From the NCBI GenBank assembly GCA_027943335.1, contig BSBK01008425.1:310001-374000 (forward strand): a DNA stretch of 64,000 nucleotides. The letters are read 5' to 3'. Shown here one piece after another: positions 39,001 to 50,090 of the stretch. Position numbers and translations under genes: made by a program. Below the pieces are notes generated by a model. That model was not told where the DNA came from. It saw only the letters and a list, made by a program, of their open reading frames with translations, and did no database searches. Within the stretch, counting starts at the first letter, position 1, and each line of letters starts with the position of its first letter. The DNA comes from Chamaecyparis obtusa (Eukaryota > Streptophyta > Pinopsida > Cupressales > Cupressaceae).

Positions 39001-40194
39001 ATTGTGCAACCATCCCAACCTCTCACCCGTTAATAATATAGTTAATAATATGGTTAATAATATGGTTTGTAAAACCATTCCCGTAAGGGGTAATCATATT
39101 TTATTTAATAAGGTTTTAATTTTATTTTTTTTGTCTCCTAAATTTAAGGATGACAAAATAGAGAATATATTCTTAAATATTAATTTCCTAACTTACTTAG
39201 CCATGGTAATAGAATTTACCAATCCCATTTTCCACTAATAAGAATAACATAAGAATAATTTCCTTCACACAAATAATTAATTTATTATATAATAATATAT
39301 ATTAATATATGTATTCATAGGCATATGTGTGCACCCATATGCTTATGGTACATATACCATAAATCATACACATTATTATTAATATTAAATATTAAAATAA
39401 CATTATTATAAAATATATTATTTATTATTAATGATATTAAATCTCACGATTTAAATCACATACCAACTCGTTCACACTAGTATGCATATACGTAACTTTT
39501 AATAATGATAAATTACTAAGTCATACCTATCAAAAATCTACTTACAACTTTGAACATGCCATGAAGACAAGAACTAGCTACCAGATCCACAAATCAACCA
39601 ACTACAAGATCGCATAATGCCTCCACACAAGGGACTAACTCGACACCTCCCACCTAAGGGTAAAAGGATCAAAGGTGAGGTTTCTTCCTGTGGAACTTGG
39701 TGATATCTCCATAACAACAACAACGATCGAGGATTTGGAGAGATCGCTCAGACCTGTGAAGCCAGGTGGAGACGATACCCGGTACCTGCAATCCTGCATC
39801 ACCAAGAAGAGATACATACATATACATATGGATATACAAATCAAATATATGCAAGTAGATGACTAGGATTGATACATCGTGTGGACCTCAACTGAGTGAG
39901 TAACTATGACTTCATCCTAAGTCATAAAAACACATCAGTCACATATCCATGCAACATAGAAGATCATGATAATGGTTAGTATTTAAATCATTGGGTTAGA
40001 TCCATAAGACATATAAAAATAGATGATTTTCAAATCTCATAAACATATAAATGATATAACCATAAATGAGCATATTAATCATCTGATAAACATAACATCA
40101 TCCATAAAGCATAAACGTAAATGTATAGTCCTAACCATCACAATAGAATGTCCAAATCAGAAAGTCCAAGTATTAGCATAGGAGAGGTATTACA
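36075..40194 (-). repeat. 5' LTR of the chromovirus (4120 bp)
   Basis: Nearly identical to 28520-32637, including the three tandem 142-bp units. Confidence 0.95.
37959..38384. repeat. Three tandem 142-bp units in the chromovirus 5' LTR
   Basis: Units start at 37959, 38101 and 38243, matching 30404-30829. Confidence 0.95.
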
Positions 40195-40199
40195 AGTCA

Positions 40200-41070
40200 A
40201 CCCATCAAGGATTCACCCTTAAGAATATTCTATTCCATAAGAGTAAAAATAAAAAAGAGATCTAGTCTTAAGGACACCTCCGACCTTAAGGGATCAACAA
40301 TTTGAAACTGGAGGGATCAAGAGATCCTCAAATATAAATCCACGCTTTAAGTATTAGTCGCTAATCCGAAAAGGGAGAAAAGGTATATGAAAAATAATAT
40401 ATGTGTATTGAAAAGTGGATGTGCAATAAGTGAGTAGAGCGTATGCCTTCATGTTAAAGTCATTTCTAACACTTTAACAAGAGCAATGGCTTTAACGAAA
40501 ACATAAACAACTCTTGTGATTACGTTTCCACTATGAGATGCCCCCAGATGAAGACAAATCAAGGGAAATACCATAGAAACATACAAAGAACATAGAAGGG
40601 AACTACCTATCATGGGGTTAGTATGATCATAAGATAATATATATATGATATTATTGCAAATGAATTGACATCATTCCCCAAAGAAAGTAGAGCTACAATC
40701 ACAAAGGAGGAAAGATCACATAAGGAATAAAAAGAAGAATCTTTTTGGACCATGACATGGAGACCAAAAAGAATTAGTGCTACCACGTCTCGAATCCAAG
40801 TAGATTACACAAGGAACATTTACGAACAATAGCACATTTACAACATAACATGGAATAACATATAGAAGAATAGAGATACATATAGAGGAATTGTACAACA
40901 TGTTCAATTCCTTTATCACATTGCACCAACTAAGTAACAAGGGTCATATAAAAGAATCTAACAACATTTAGCAAACACATCATGGGAGAAGCACAGTACA
41001 AGAGGAAAACACACAACAAAAGCTACCATAAAGAAAAAGCTGATCAAGCATGCTTCCTACTCTCCCCATC
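40200..41070 (-). other. Tat-N internal region after its last ORF
   Basis: AT-rich and without a supported gene. It joins 28514 once the chromovirus is removed. Confidence 0.7.
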
Positions 41071-41553
41071 TCATTGTATATCATTTAGGGAAGGTGGGTA
41101 ACTCAAAAGAGGGACTATATCCAACACAGTAGGAATGATAGCCAGTTCCAAACAGGGATCCTCTTGAGAATCACAATGTTTGACACTAGATGTAATAGTC
41201 AATTGTGATGAAAGCATATTAGGTAAATCAATGTCAATGCCAATAGTCTCATATTCATCATTAACATCATCAGTATCATCAAGAGTATCTTCTTCATCCA
41301 GATTAATCAAAATAGGATCTAAGATATGAATAGAATCATCATAATCATGCATCTTAACATCATTATTAGTAACAACTTCTTCTAATACATCATGCATATG
41401 TTTATCTGAATAAGGTAGAGATCTTTGAAGAGAAGAATTATGAACTTTAGCTTGAGAACGATGCTTTTTACAACATTCATTAGTAGATTGATTACACTTT
41501 TCTTTACTTGAAATAGGTTGAGAATGAGGAGGAACAATCAGAGGATCCTTCAC
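41071..41553 (-). pseudogene. Tat-N acidic 3' ORF (160 codons)
   Basis: Open minus-strand frame after the protease-like domain. It has a Lys/Ser/Gln-rich start, then a strongly acidic middle (ILINLDEEDTLDDTDDVNDE near 41250-41310), and ends at a stop at 41071. No RT, RNase H or integrase motif is visible. It may be the tail of the gag-protease polyprotein after a frameshift, because open sequence leads into it from 41853. Function unknown. Confidence 0.45.
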
Positions 41554-41852
41554 AAGTTCTATAGGAAGATTAATAGGATTCTTAGCAGATTGACAAGCAA
41601 CACTAGGAGCTTGATTAATTTAACTAGAAGCTATAGAAAAAGGAGGTATGGAAGGTGTAGGAAAAATACCATTATTAAGATCCATAAGAGGTACACTTAA
41701 TTTGAGAATCTTATGATGTTTATAGGCTTGATATGAACATAAAAGATTATCAGGTCAAGGAGGACATGCATTAGGTAATGAAGGCCAAAATAAATAAAAA
41801 ATAGCACAATCTCTGGGCCTAGAAGGTTGATATAAACTATGATTAACCATCT

Positions 41853-44240
41853 TCACTTCTTCATCATGAAAAAATTTAAGACATTTATGGATAGGTGAAG
41901 AAACAACATGCATGGCAAACCAAGCTTAACTTGAAATTGATTAGAAGTAGGAACAAAAACAAAGGTAGTGTTCATAATTTTTCCACAAATTTCAACTGGC
42001 AAGTTAATAGAACCAAATGATGGATAAAGAAAACCATTACAAGTCTGAATCCACACATCCGGTGTATCATAAGAACCACGTTGCAAGTTTTTCATAAAAA
42101 GATTTTCTTTAGTAATAACATTGACTAAGGATGTAGGATCAACAAGACAACCATGAGTAGGTTTCTAAGAAATCCTAGCATAAATGTAAAGGGGACCATC
42201 AAGAGCTTTAATAGTCTCAGAATCATCAAAGGTAATCAAAAGTTCCTGAGGTCTTTTATTCTTATGTTTTTGTCGAGGTTTAGGCTAAGTTTTCAATTTA
42301 GGCTTAGGTTTTGGTTGAGGTTGAGATTGAACTTGAGGTTGAAGCTGAGGTTGAGGTTGAGGTGGAGATACATTTTGACCAACATGCTCCACTTGATTAA
42401 CAACATGATTGAGATCATCCATCTTTGAATCATACACAATCTCTATAGAATATGGCTGAGCAATGGTATTAGTATCATGCGTGGGTAAAGGATTTGTAGA
42501 AATTTGAAGGTTTTGATTAGGAGAGATAGATTTATTCCCACTACCATCAAGATTATCAATAGATAAAGCATTAGAATCAATTAAGTCTTGAACCTTAGGT
42601 TTTAAAGAATAACACTTCTCAGTATCATGACCATTCTGAAGATGATATTGACAAAAAGCTTTAGGATCAAAAGATTTAGATGCAATTGTAGCAGGTAAAA
42701 GAGGTCAAATAGGAGGTAAAGTAATCATATTAGCAGTTAACAACCTATTCATAATAGAATGTAAAGATTTAGAAAGAAGAGTAAACGTACAATTTAATCG
42801 AAAAGAAATGGATGTTGAAGTGGCATTGTGAGATGCAACAACAACTTGATCAACAACTGCATTTGCTTGTTTCTTTATCTTGACATAGTTGTTGAATTTT
42901 TGAATTTTTTTTGGATTAGGAGCAGCATCACTTTTATCAACTAGAACAGGAGCCATTAGAGTGGATCTCTCAAATTGACTCACTTATAATTGATAATGAT
43001 GAAGCACTACACAAAGTTGTTGAAAAGAGGTAAATTTAGTAAGCAGAATCTTATCTCTAATATCCTTTTGCAAATTTGAAATAAACATACGTTGAATATC
43101 AATATCAGGAACATGATAGGAAATATGAGCATGAAAATGCTTAAATCTACCAATAAATTTAGTCAATTTTTCCTTAGCACTTTGTTTACAATGCATCAAA
43201 TCAGTCAAAGACATTTGTGGGCCAATGTTGTTTTGAGATTGTTGAATAAAGGCATTGGCAAGTTGTGGGAATGAATCAATAGAATAAGGAGGCAAGGAAC
43301 AATACCATTGTAAGGCCTTGTCACGAAAAGTTCTAGCAAACAATTTGGCTAAAATGATATGGTCATGAGAATAATCAGTACAAAGGATTTGAAATGTTTT
43401 AACATGATGAACAAGATCTCCTTTTCCATTGTAATTCTCAAGATGAGGCATATTGACTTGCTGAGGAACAGGAGTACGAATGATATCGTGAGACAAAGGA
43501 CTTCCCATGTCACATGTAGGAATACTAAACTTGTTTTGAGTTAAGGAAGTAATTTGTTGTTGTAAGGATGACACAGTTTGAGCCAAACTGATGATAGTTG
43601 AATCATTAGAGGAAATAGGAGGAATAGAAACATTAGAAACACTAGGTAAAGTGTAAGAAGCTATAGGAATGGAAGATACAACTGGAGGAACACTTGGAAC
43701 TATAGTTGGAAGCAGATTGGAATAAGTAAAAGGAACATTATGATAAGAAGGTTGTGATGTAGGAAGGGACACAGGAGGAACACTCATAGGAATAAAGGGA
43801 ACTGTCACAGTCACCAAAAAAGGAGTATAGGTAGGAACACTAGGTAAAGGATTAGAAGAAGGTTCTACACTAGTGACAGGAGGAATCAACCCTAAATCTT
43901 GAGCTTCTTGAGCTAAAGGTTTAACATTTGGATGCATGAGGTGAGTAATACCACGAAGAATATTAACACCTTGATCACTATCAAGAAGAACTTTCTTAAG
44001 AGCCTCTATAGCTTGAATAGAATCTTGATTATGGTTTTCTTGAACAAGCCAATTACCCATTTTATCAAGTTCAGTTAAAAGTTTTTGGACTTGTTCAGGA
44101 GGAACTCTTAAAGCATCATCCTCATCATGAGATGAGTGAGAAGAGTTTTGCTCCATAATAGGATTAGAATCATGAAGAATCAAATTATCATCTAGGACCC
44201 TGAGAAAAGGAGAAGAAGACTTGGGATCAAAGGCACCCAT
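41853..44240 (-). pseudogene. Tat-N gag and protease-like domain
   Basis: ATG 44240 opens MGAFDPKSSSPFLRVLDDN. A Pro/Ser/Val-rich linker (43640-43870) leads to the capsid core near 43050-43450 (MPHLENYNGKGDLVHHVKTF; ALQWYCSLPPYSIDSFPQLA). One frame continues past a stop at 42981 to a Tat-style knuckle FCQYHLQNGHDTEKC near 42620 and a Pro-Gln dipeptide-rich stretch near 42300-42365. It then reaches a protease-like region with LVDPTSLVNVI near 42120, where the family's usual D-S/T/G-G site reads D-P-T. The open part ends near 41853, after FVPTSNQFQVKLGLP. Gag would build particles. With no RT or integrase, the element cannot complete its cycle alone. The 1257-base first ORF (42984-44240) is intact. 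Confidence 0.82.
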
Positions 44241-44514
44241 AATTCTACGACTTCATCTAACCGGAATATTATAAGTAGGACTAGAAGTAGTAAAGCTCAT
44301 AAACCAATACAATGCAAATGAACTAAACTAAGAAAACATAAAGCATGAATTTTTTGTATTTTGAAACAAATTTTGTAATTTTCTTGTTTTTTTTGAAATC
44401 TAATTAGCATGCAAGATTTAACACAAAGGGAAAATCTAACATCAACAAGATAAAAGGAAATCTAACACCACAAAACATGATAGGGCATCTAATTCCACAA
44501 AAGAATGGAGAGTA

Positions 44515-44532
44515 AGTATGTCGGGTTCACCA
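44515..44532 (-). other. Primer-binding site of Tat-N
   Basis: On the element strand tggtgaacccgacatact lies three bases from the 5' LTR. It begins with TGG as expected for a tRNA 3' end. Donor tRNA not identified. Confidence 0.6.
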
Positions 44533-44535
44533 AAA

Positions 44536-46121
44536 TGAATAGAGTAAAATAGTAGTATGGGTGCCAAAATGAAAAGTGTGATATGGAAAGGGAAAATATG
44601 AGATCCACTTCTAAATCCAAATTCCCAAAGGGGAGATCCAAATTGATCAATTAAAAGGTTAATACACAAAAGAATCAATCTATGAAGAATATGAATGAAG
44701 GAGAAAATATTATATTTTGTTATGAAGAGTATATGCTAAAACTATGAAATAAATGAAAGGCAAATACTAACCTCAAAATAGGGAAAATCTGGAAAATACT
44801 AATTTTTGATGTCTATGTGTGGTTTCGAGCAATTCTACAACCTGTTTCAGACTGGAAATGCTGAGACAGAGAAAACCCAGAAAACTTTTGTCTTTCTGGA
44901 AGCAGGTCATCCTTGACCCAGATAATGGGGCAAAGAATACCTTACTACTAGAGGTCATCCTTGACCTGAAATAGCTCTGATGGAAAATCTGTTCACAGAT
45001 CTTAGAAGTTTTTCAAAAAGGGTATCCGGATCCAAGCTTTGATTCACAGTCTTGTACCTGTACCTACAAGAAAAAAAGTTTTTTGTTGTTTAAATGGGGG
45101 GTTTGCCTTGGTCAAACCCCAATTTAGGAATTAACCTTGAAATTGAATTCAAATTGTAATATGCATAAACAATGTAAATGGAACTATTCACCTTGCTTAT
45201 GTTGAAGTCCTTATGGAGGATTCGAATCCTTGAATCCACAAGTATGGATGCTCCAAATGAATATAGAAATGAATGTAGTTCATGTCTCCAATCAATGGCA
45301 CTAGATCTTCAACACCAATCTTGAATGGATCTTTGCATAGGAAGAGGCTTGGATGAATGTGGATGGAGAAATCTTCAAGGAGTCTCCAAAGAGATTGAAT
45401 CCTTCAATAGCTAACAATAGATCTCCTTGATGGATGCTTGAACACTTGAATGCTTGGCTTGAAGATGAATTCTTTCTTTCTTTCTTTCCTTCTCCTTTTT
45501 TCTTGCACTTGAGAGCTTGATCTTAAAATTTCTTGGTCTTGTGATTACTTGATTGCAAAAGAAGATGATGAAAATGAGGGAGGAAGGCTTCCTTTTATAG
45601 TGATCTAGGGCACAAACCTCTAGAGAAGGCTGACATTGGAGAATTAAATACCAATTAACCTTAACCCATAGAAATGGACCCAAATTAAATGCAATTTAAG
45701 GATTTACCATTTTGAAACCCAAAATGGCCGACCCGGAAGCGGGAAAAGAAATATTTCTAAAACCTGACATCCCATGATTCTCGAAAATCTAAAAATTGGA
45801 CATGGGGTCAGGGATGAGGTAGACACCACCCTAGGTCAGGGTTGAGGTCATCCCTAACCTAGGTCAGGGTCTAGGTCATCCTTGACCCTACCAAGTCATC
45901 TTTGACCCAACCAGGTCATCTTTGACCCAGATAGTCAGAAACTCCAGATTCTTAAAGAAAACTATCTTGAAAAGGTTGGAAATGAGGAGAGAAGCAAAAC
46001 AAGGGGAAAACAACCAGATACATGCAAAGACCCTATCAAGGCACCTAACATGACCCCATACCACTCACTCAAAGGGCTAAATGATCTTAACATGGAAGTG
46101 CTTCTATTTTAAGACAATACA
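44536..46121 (-). repeat. 5' LTR of Tat-N
   Basis: 1586 bp, matching 26650-28210. It has an extra 'ggtcatctttgaccca'-type unit near 45890-45930. The element-strand start is TGTATTGTC; the 3' LTR has TTTATCATC there. Confidence 0.88.
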
Positions 46122-46622
46122 ACCCCCTACTATTTCTCTTGGATATTATTTTTATTAGGGAGATTAATAATCTTATAAACCCTAGGTGGGACCTAGGTAA
46201 GATATTAATCCATTATAATAGTTATTGAATTAATAATTATAACATTATTTAAATGTTTAAATCACTAAGTTGTATTACCTTATGAACTTGAATATTAACT
46301 TTATTATAATTAAAAACTAAGGGAATTTTAATATTAATTTATTTATTCAAGCTATATTGTCTTATTTTGAGTTCTTAGATTTAGGGGTTTCCTCTCACAG
46401 TCACTTTATGTTTAACCCTAGTTAGGGTTTCATCAGAATAATGCACCTAACGAATAGGGTGTATTGGCAAGCCGACACATGCCATGAATTCTCTTTTGAG
46501 TTAGTGTGTTGGTTGGTGTTTTACTTTTCAAGTTTTAGTGCACCTTAGTATGCAACCTTGTTGTTAGTGCCGTTTAAAGAAAAATTTATTGTGTGTGTTT
46601 TGCCCTAATTTTGGGCATGACA
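46122..46622. mobile_element. Probable solo LTR, right part
   Basis: Continues 26198-26649 across Tat-N and ends gggcatgaca at 46622. It is followed by the repeat tccaa. AT-rich, no gene. Confidence 0.6.
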
Positions 46623-47389
46623 TCCAAAATTTTTCTATGCTTGATTTCTCTGATTGTGCTGTGTCTGATTTGATCTACAATTCATAGCTCTATGACCAAA
46701 TTTATTGCATGAATAACAATAACCATTGAAAGGTCTTGCCTCTTTACAATCTCTTACTATATGTCCATGCTTGTTACAGAAATAACAAGTTATGTTTATT
46801 GGCTTGCGTTCATCTTTAGATGGTTTTCTTTAGCTTTAGTATGATTTTCAGTCTTCTTAGGTTCTGTAGATTCTTCTGGTGCTTTCAATCTTTCTTGCAT
46901 TGCATTGATTTGAATTTGTGCTTCATTGAATCCAGTACCACTGGAATCTCCTTTTATCCTTTATGCATATATCTGAGAATCTAATAGATCAGTACTTGTG
47001 TGCAATTTTTCAATAAGGTTCTTTTCCTCCGTCAACTCAAATTCCAATCTTTTTCTTGATGTTTTCTAACTCCAATATTTTCATGTTTGCTTGCATAAGT
47101 TCTTCATCCAACTATTTGTTTTCTTTGATCCATTCTTCATAGGCTTCTTGATTATTAGTTATCTTTTCATCCAGATCTTCAATTTAATCCTTCAGAGATG
47201 TGTTTTCTTCATTTATCTTTTTGACCTTTTTTTCCCAAATCATTTGTTGAACAATATTTCAAATATTTTCTTAGTTTCTTGATGAATACTTGTGAGCTAC
47301 TGACCTTCAATTTCCTTTTCAGATCTATCAAGATCTTCAAGATCTACTTCAAGATTTTTCTTCAGATGTTTTACTTCAGCTGTATCCAT
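46623..47389 (-). pseudogene. Copia-G gag, first part: coiled-coil region and CCHC knuckles 1 and 2
   Basis: The first ATG after the primer site (47387-47389) gives MDTAEVKHLKKNLEVDLEDL, a charged helix-like start. A long Glu/Lys/Leu-rich region follows, with stops and shifts. Two clean knuckles end the fragment: CYFCNKHGHIVRDC and CYSCNKFGHRAMNC (46690-46790). The usual copia gag start (FDG-NY-W-K) is absent. The frame runs up to the solo LTR at 46622 and resumes at 26192 with knuckles 3 and 4. Gag would package RNA. The four-knuckle, coiled-coil layout is unlike Copia-A and Copia-B, which have one knuckle. A one-base shift separates the coiled-coil part from the knuckles. Confidence 0.7.
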
Positions 47390-47428
47390 GATCTCCTCAA
47401 GTGGTTAAAATTATCTTAGAGGACCAAA

Positions 47429-47440
47429 GCTCTGATACCA
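47429..47440 (-). other. Primer-binding site of Copia-G
   Basis: On the element strand TGGTATCAGAGC is a perfect 12-base initiator-Met tRNA type site. It lies two bases from the 5' LTR. Confidence 0.9.
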
Positions 47441-47442
47441 AT

Positions 47443-48556
47443 TGTTAAGAATTTGAACACTGAGAGAGGGGGGGGGGTGAATTAGTGTTCTATAATTAAT
47501 GTTTTTCCACTTCTTTAAACGTAGCTCAATTACTTAAGTACATAAATGAATAGTAAAGAAAATGAAACATTTAACCATAACACATAACACAAGATATGTT
47601 TACGAGGAAAACTTGGCCAGAGGAAAAACCCTAGTGGGAATTAATACACATGAATAATTGTACTAATCTTATGAACCTGTTAATGTTCCTTTTCCCTCTT
47701 AGGAGCAGTCATTACAATACTGAGTACAATGACTTGGTTATGAGTCTGATATAACAATACCTATTAGGGGTGGAAGGCTCACTGCCAGAGCTTACTACTC
47801 AATGAAGAAGGCTACAACCTCCTAGTTATCTAATATACACTATATCTGCAATGGTGAACTGCTGCATTGACACTGCTATTTGATCAATTGCTTTTGTGCG
47901 CTAATACTCTAACTTCTTTTAGAGCTTTATCTCATATTGACTGAACTTTCGTACATATGCTCTTCTTTATATCTTCCATACTCTATATCTCTATATCATA
48001 TCCAAATACAAAAGCGCATGTCATATATATGTATGCTAAATGGGTGCAACCAAAACTAACTACTGTGTCGGCCTAAAACCTAACACATACAATGCTTCCA
48101 AGATAATTGGCTCAAGCGTGTTTATATACAATGATAATAACATGTTTAGATCACTTTTAGAATAGGCGCATATCCTTTACAAAACAAAATGATATACGCT
48201 AAACAAAAAACTATCTGTTGGCTGCATGCTCTGTTATGTTCTGTCACTTAACTGCTAGTGTCACTTAGACTTGTTGTAACTTATCCATACTATCAAATCT
48301 GACCATGCATTCTTAGACTTAGCATATCAAAATAATCAAAAGCTTATATCCAAGGGCACATACTAAAACTTGGTCATACACACATGCGTCGATGCTCTGA
48401 TCATCAGGTGCTTCTCTGTCTAGTTTATCTTCTATACTTAGCTGAATTATGATCTTCCAAGTTAGGGCATTAACTACAAAACTTCATATGACATTGTTGC
48501 CATAATGAAAACATAAAACTTAGTCATATATACTAAGTAAATTCAACTTGCCAACA
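47443..48556 (-). repeat. 5' LTR of Copia-G
   Basis: 1114 bp, TGTTGGCAAG...TTCTTAACA on the element strand. It matches 6786-7895, and a 10-base G run (plus strand) lies at 47468-47477. The target duplication tgaga follows at 48557-48561. Confidence 0.92.
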
Positions 48557-48561
48557 TGAGA

Positions 48562-49065
48562 TACTCCTGTTGTATTAGAAATGGAGAAGCCAGTGGATCG
48601 ACCTGACACAAGCAAGGAGATTTCTAAATTTTGTGTTGGAAATATTGTAACCCAAGAACCATCATCAATTGATCCTTTCTATGTCACTTTTATTGTCAAC
48701 AAATTTTTGTTAAAAAAATTTATGATAGACTCTGGTGCTGTAGCTATAGTAATGCCATATCATGTTATGAAGGAACTAGGACTTCAAGTTGATACATAAA
48801 ATGGAAGGTGTTATGTGCCATGGATAATAGGGCAGTTCCCATGGTGGGAACCTTAGTGGGAATAGAAGTGAGGATTTCTACATTCCTTGAGGCCACATAT
48901 AAAATGGATGTAGTTGTAGTTGATACCAAGCCCCATTATGGTATGTTACTATCAAGACAATGGGTAGCAACAGTGGGAGGAAAAATGTAACTAGACATGT
49001 CCTATGCTACTATACCTATAAATGGTAATGAGGTTAAGTTGTAGATAGATCCTCACTCTTCTATC
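48562..49065 (+). pseudogene. Tat-1 protease
   Basis: This continues the Tat-1 gag frame. Retropepsin motif FMIDSGAVAIVMP lies near 48718-48757, and a second part (SRQWVATVGGKM near 48953-48990) fits the end of the fold. It would cleave Gag-Pol. A stop and shift around 48799-48808 break it. The active-site Asp-Ser-Gly is kept. Confidence 0.8.
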
Positions 49066-49640
49066 ATGGTTGAGATGGTAGCACCTGAAGACTTGAATTG
49101 TTGTGTTGAAATTGATATGGAGAATTTCATTGTTGAAGAAATCAAGCCCCAATTGAGGAATACTAATCCAATAGTTGATGAGTTGTTGTTGCATCAAAAT
49201 GGGTTGTGGAAGATGTACTTTGATGGAGGATGTTCTAAAGAAGGATCAAGAGTTGGTGTATTGTTTATATCCCCATCAGGTATTACTTTTAAATGCTCCT
49301 CTTTGTTGACTTTTCAATGCACAAATAATACTCCTGAGTATGAGGCATTGATATTGGGATTAGATATTGCCATAAAACATGGTATAAAATGTTTAAAAGT
49401 TCATGGAGATTTGAAATTGATTATTGCTCAGATTAGATCTAAGTATGCTACCAAGGATGACAGACTAAAATTGTATAGATATGCTGTCTGGGATGGAATA
49501 GAATTATTTGATGATTTCAATATTCAGTAGGTAGAAAGGTCAAATAATATCATGGCAAACTTCCTTGCAAATGTTGCATTGAAAAATAATGATGTCACTC
49601 TTACTGGTGTGTCAATGTTAGAAATTAAGAGCAAACCTGA
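49066..49640 (+). pseudogene. Tat-1 extra (archaeal-type) RNase H, placed before RT
   Basis: Type I RNase H pattern: MYFDGGCSKEGSRVGVLF (first Asp), NNTPEYEALILGLDIA (Glu), HGDLKLIIAQI (Asp), and RSNNIMANFLANVAL, where the last acidic position (usually A-D-x-L-A) is Asn. The domain would degrade RNA in RNA-DNA hybrids. A second RNase H is a hallmark of Tat elements. Here it lies between protease and RT, whereas Tat-2 in this window has it after the RT-linked RNase H. A TAG at 49528-49530 interrupts it. No second copy is seen between RNase H and integrase. Confidence 0.8.
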
Positions 49641-50090
49641 TGTGCCTGATAATTTTTATAATTAGAAATTTTTTGAGGATGATAATGATATCCTCATATT
49701 TATTCAAGATTTAGATCAGTATAATAGACAACATATTGATTGTGATTCCTCAACAAAGGTTGTTAATGGAAAATATTGCATCCTTGGAAATGCAATTGTT
49801 TAGTTAGCTTCTAATCATATTCCTAAGGAGTTAGTCGAGCTAGAAGGCATGTTTAGAATAAATGATAATTACATGTCACAAAAATCCAATGCTAAGGTAG
49901 AAGATTTGGAGGAAATAAACTTAGGATCAGAGGCATCCCCATAGTTGGTGTACATAGGAAAGAGGCTAAGTAGGGATGTGAGAACTAATTTGATAAGATT
50001 GCTGAAGAAATACAAACAGGTGTTTTCCTAGTCTTATGATGACCTAAAGGCTTATAGGAAAGATTTATTTCAGCATGAAATGCCTTTAAA
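49641..50090 (+). other. Tat-1 linker between extra RNase H and RT
   Basis: Decayed coding-like sequence (for example FIQDLDQYNRQHIDCDS near 49705-49745) with stops. No domain recognised. Confidence 0.5.

Larger units (their letters stand above)
28520..40194 (-). mobile_element. Chromovirus-type gypsy element with 4.1-kb LTRs and integrase deleted
   Basis: LTRs are 28520-32637 (4118 bp) and 36075-40194 (4120 bp), TGTAATACC...GGGGCATGACA on the element strand. The exact target duplication agtca is at 28515-28519 and 40195-40199. Primer site and polypurine tract are in place. The internal region is only 3437 bp: gag, protease, RT and RNase H join directly to a C-terminal chromodomain-like segment, with integrase missing. 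The two LTRs differ only at scattered single bases in the stretches I compared, so this looks like the youngest large insertion. Confidence 0.95.
26650..46121 (-). mobile_element. Tat-N: gag-protease-only gypsy element, split by a chromovirus
   Basis: LTRs are 26650-28210 and 44536-46121 (about 1.57 kb each). The flanks accct (26645-26649) and acccc (46122-46126) differ at one base. The primer site starts TGG next to the 5' LTR, and a purine tract lies next to the 3' LTR. The internal length without the chromovirus is about 4.6 kb. It encodes gag with a Tat-style zinc knuckle and a protease-like domain, then an acidic ORF. No RT or integrase was found, so it would need an autonomous helper. 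Confidence 0.85.
6786..48556 (-). mobile_element. Copia-G: non-autonomous Ty1/copia-type element holding all central insertions
   Basis: LTRs are 6786-7895 and 47443-48556. The target duplication is tgaga (6781-6785 and 48557-48561). The primer site TGGTATCAGAGC matches the initiator-Met tRNA type. The polypurine tract is next to the 3' LTR. After subtracting the nested elements, about 4.9 kb of internal sequence remains: a gag with four CCHC knuckles and a long extra ORF. No protease, integrase, RT or RNase H motif was found in that internal sequence. LTR layout and motifs resemble Copia-A and Copia-B (SIRE/Maximus-like in style), which suggests mobilisation in trans by such relatives. Confidence 0.88.

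Noticed and set aside
29069..39866. Short ORFs (60-88 codons) present twice, for example at 29069-29272 and 36624-36827
   Set aside because: They recur only because the two chromovirus LTRs are copies. No motifs, and both strands give similar short ORFs.
42153..42428. Plus-strand 91-codon ORF rich in Arg/Leu/Phe
   Set aside because: It is the complement of the Pro-Gln-rich stretch of Tat-N gag-protease.
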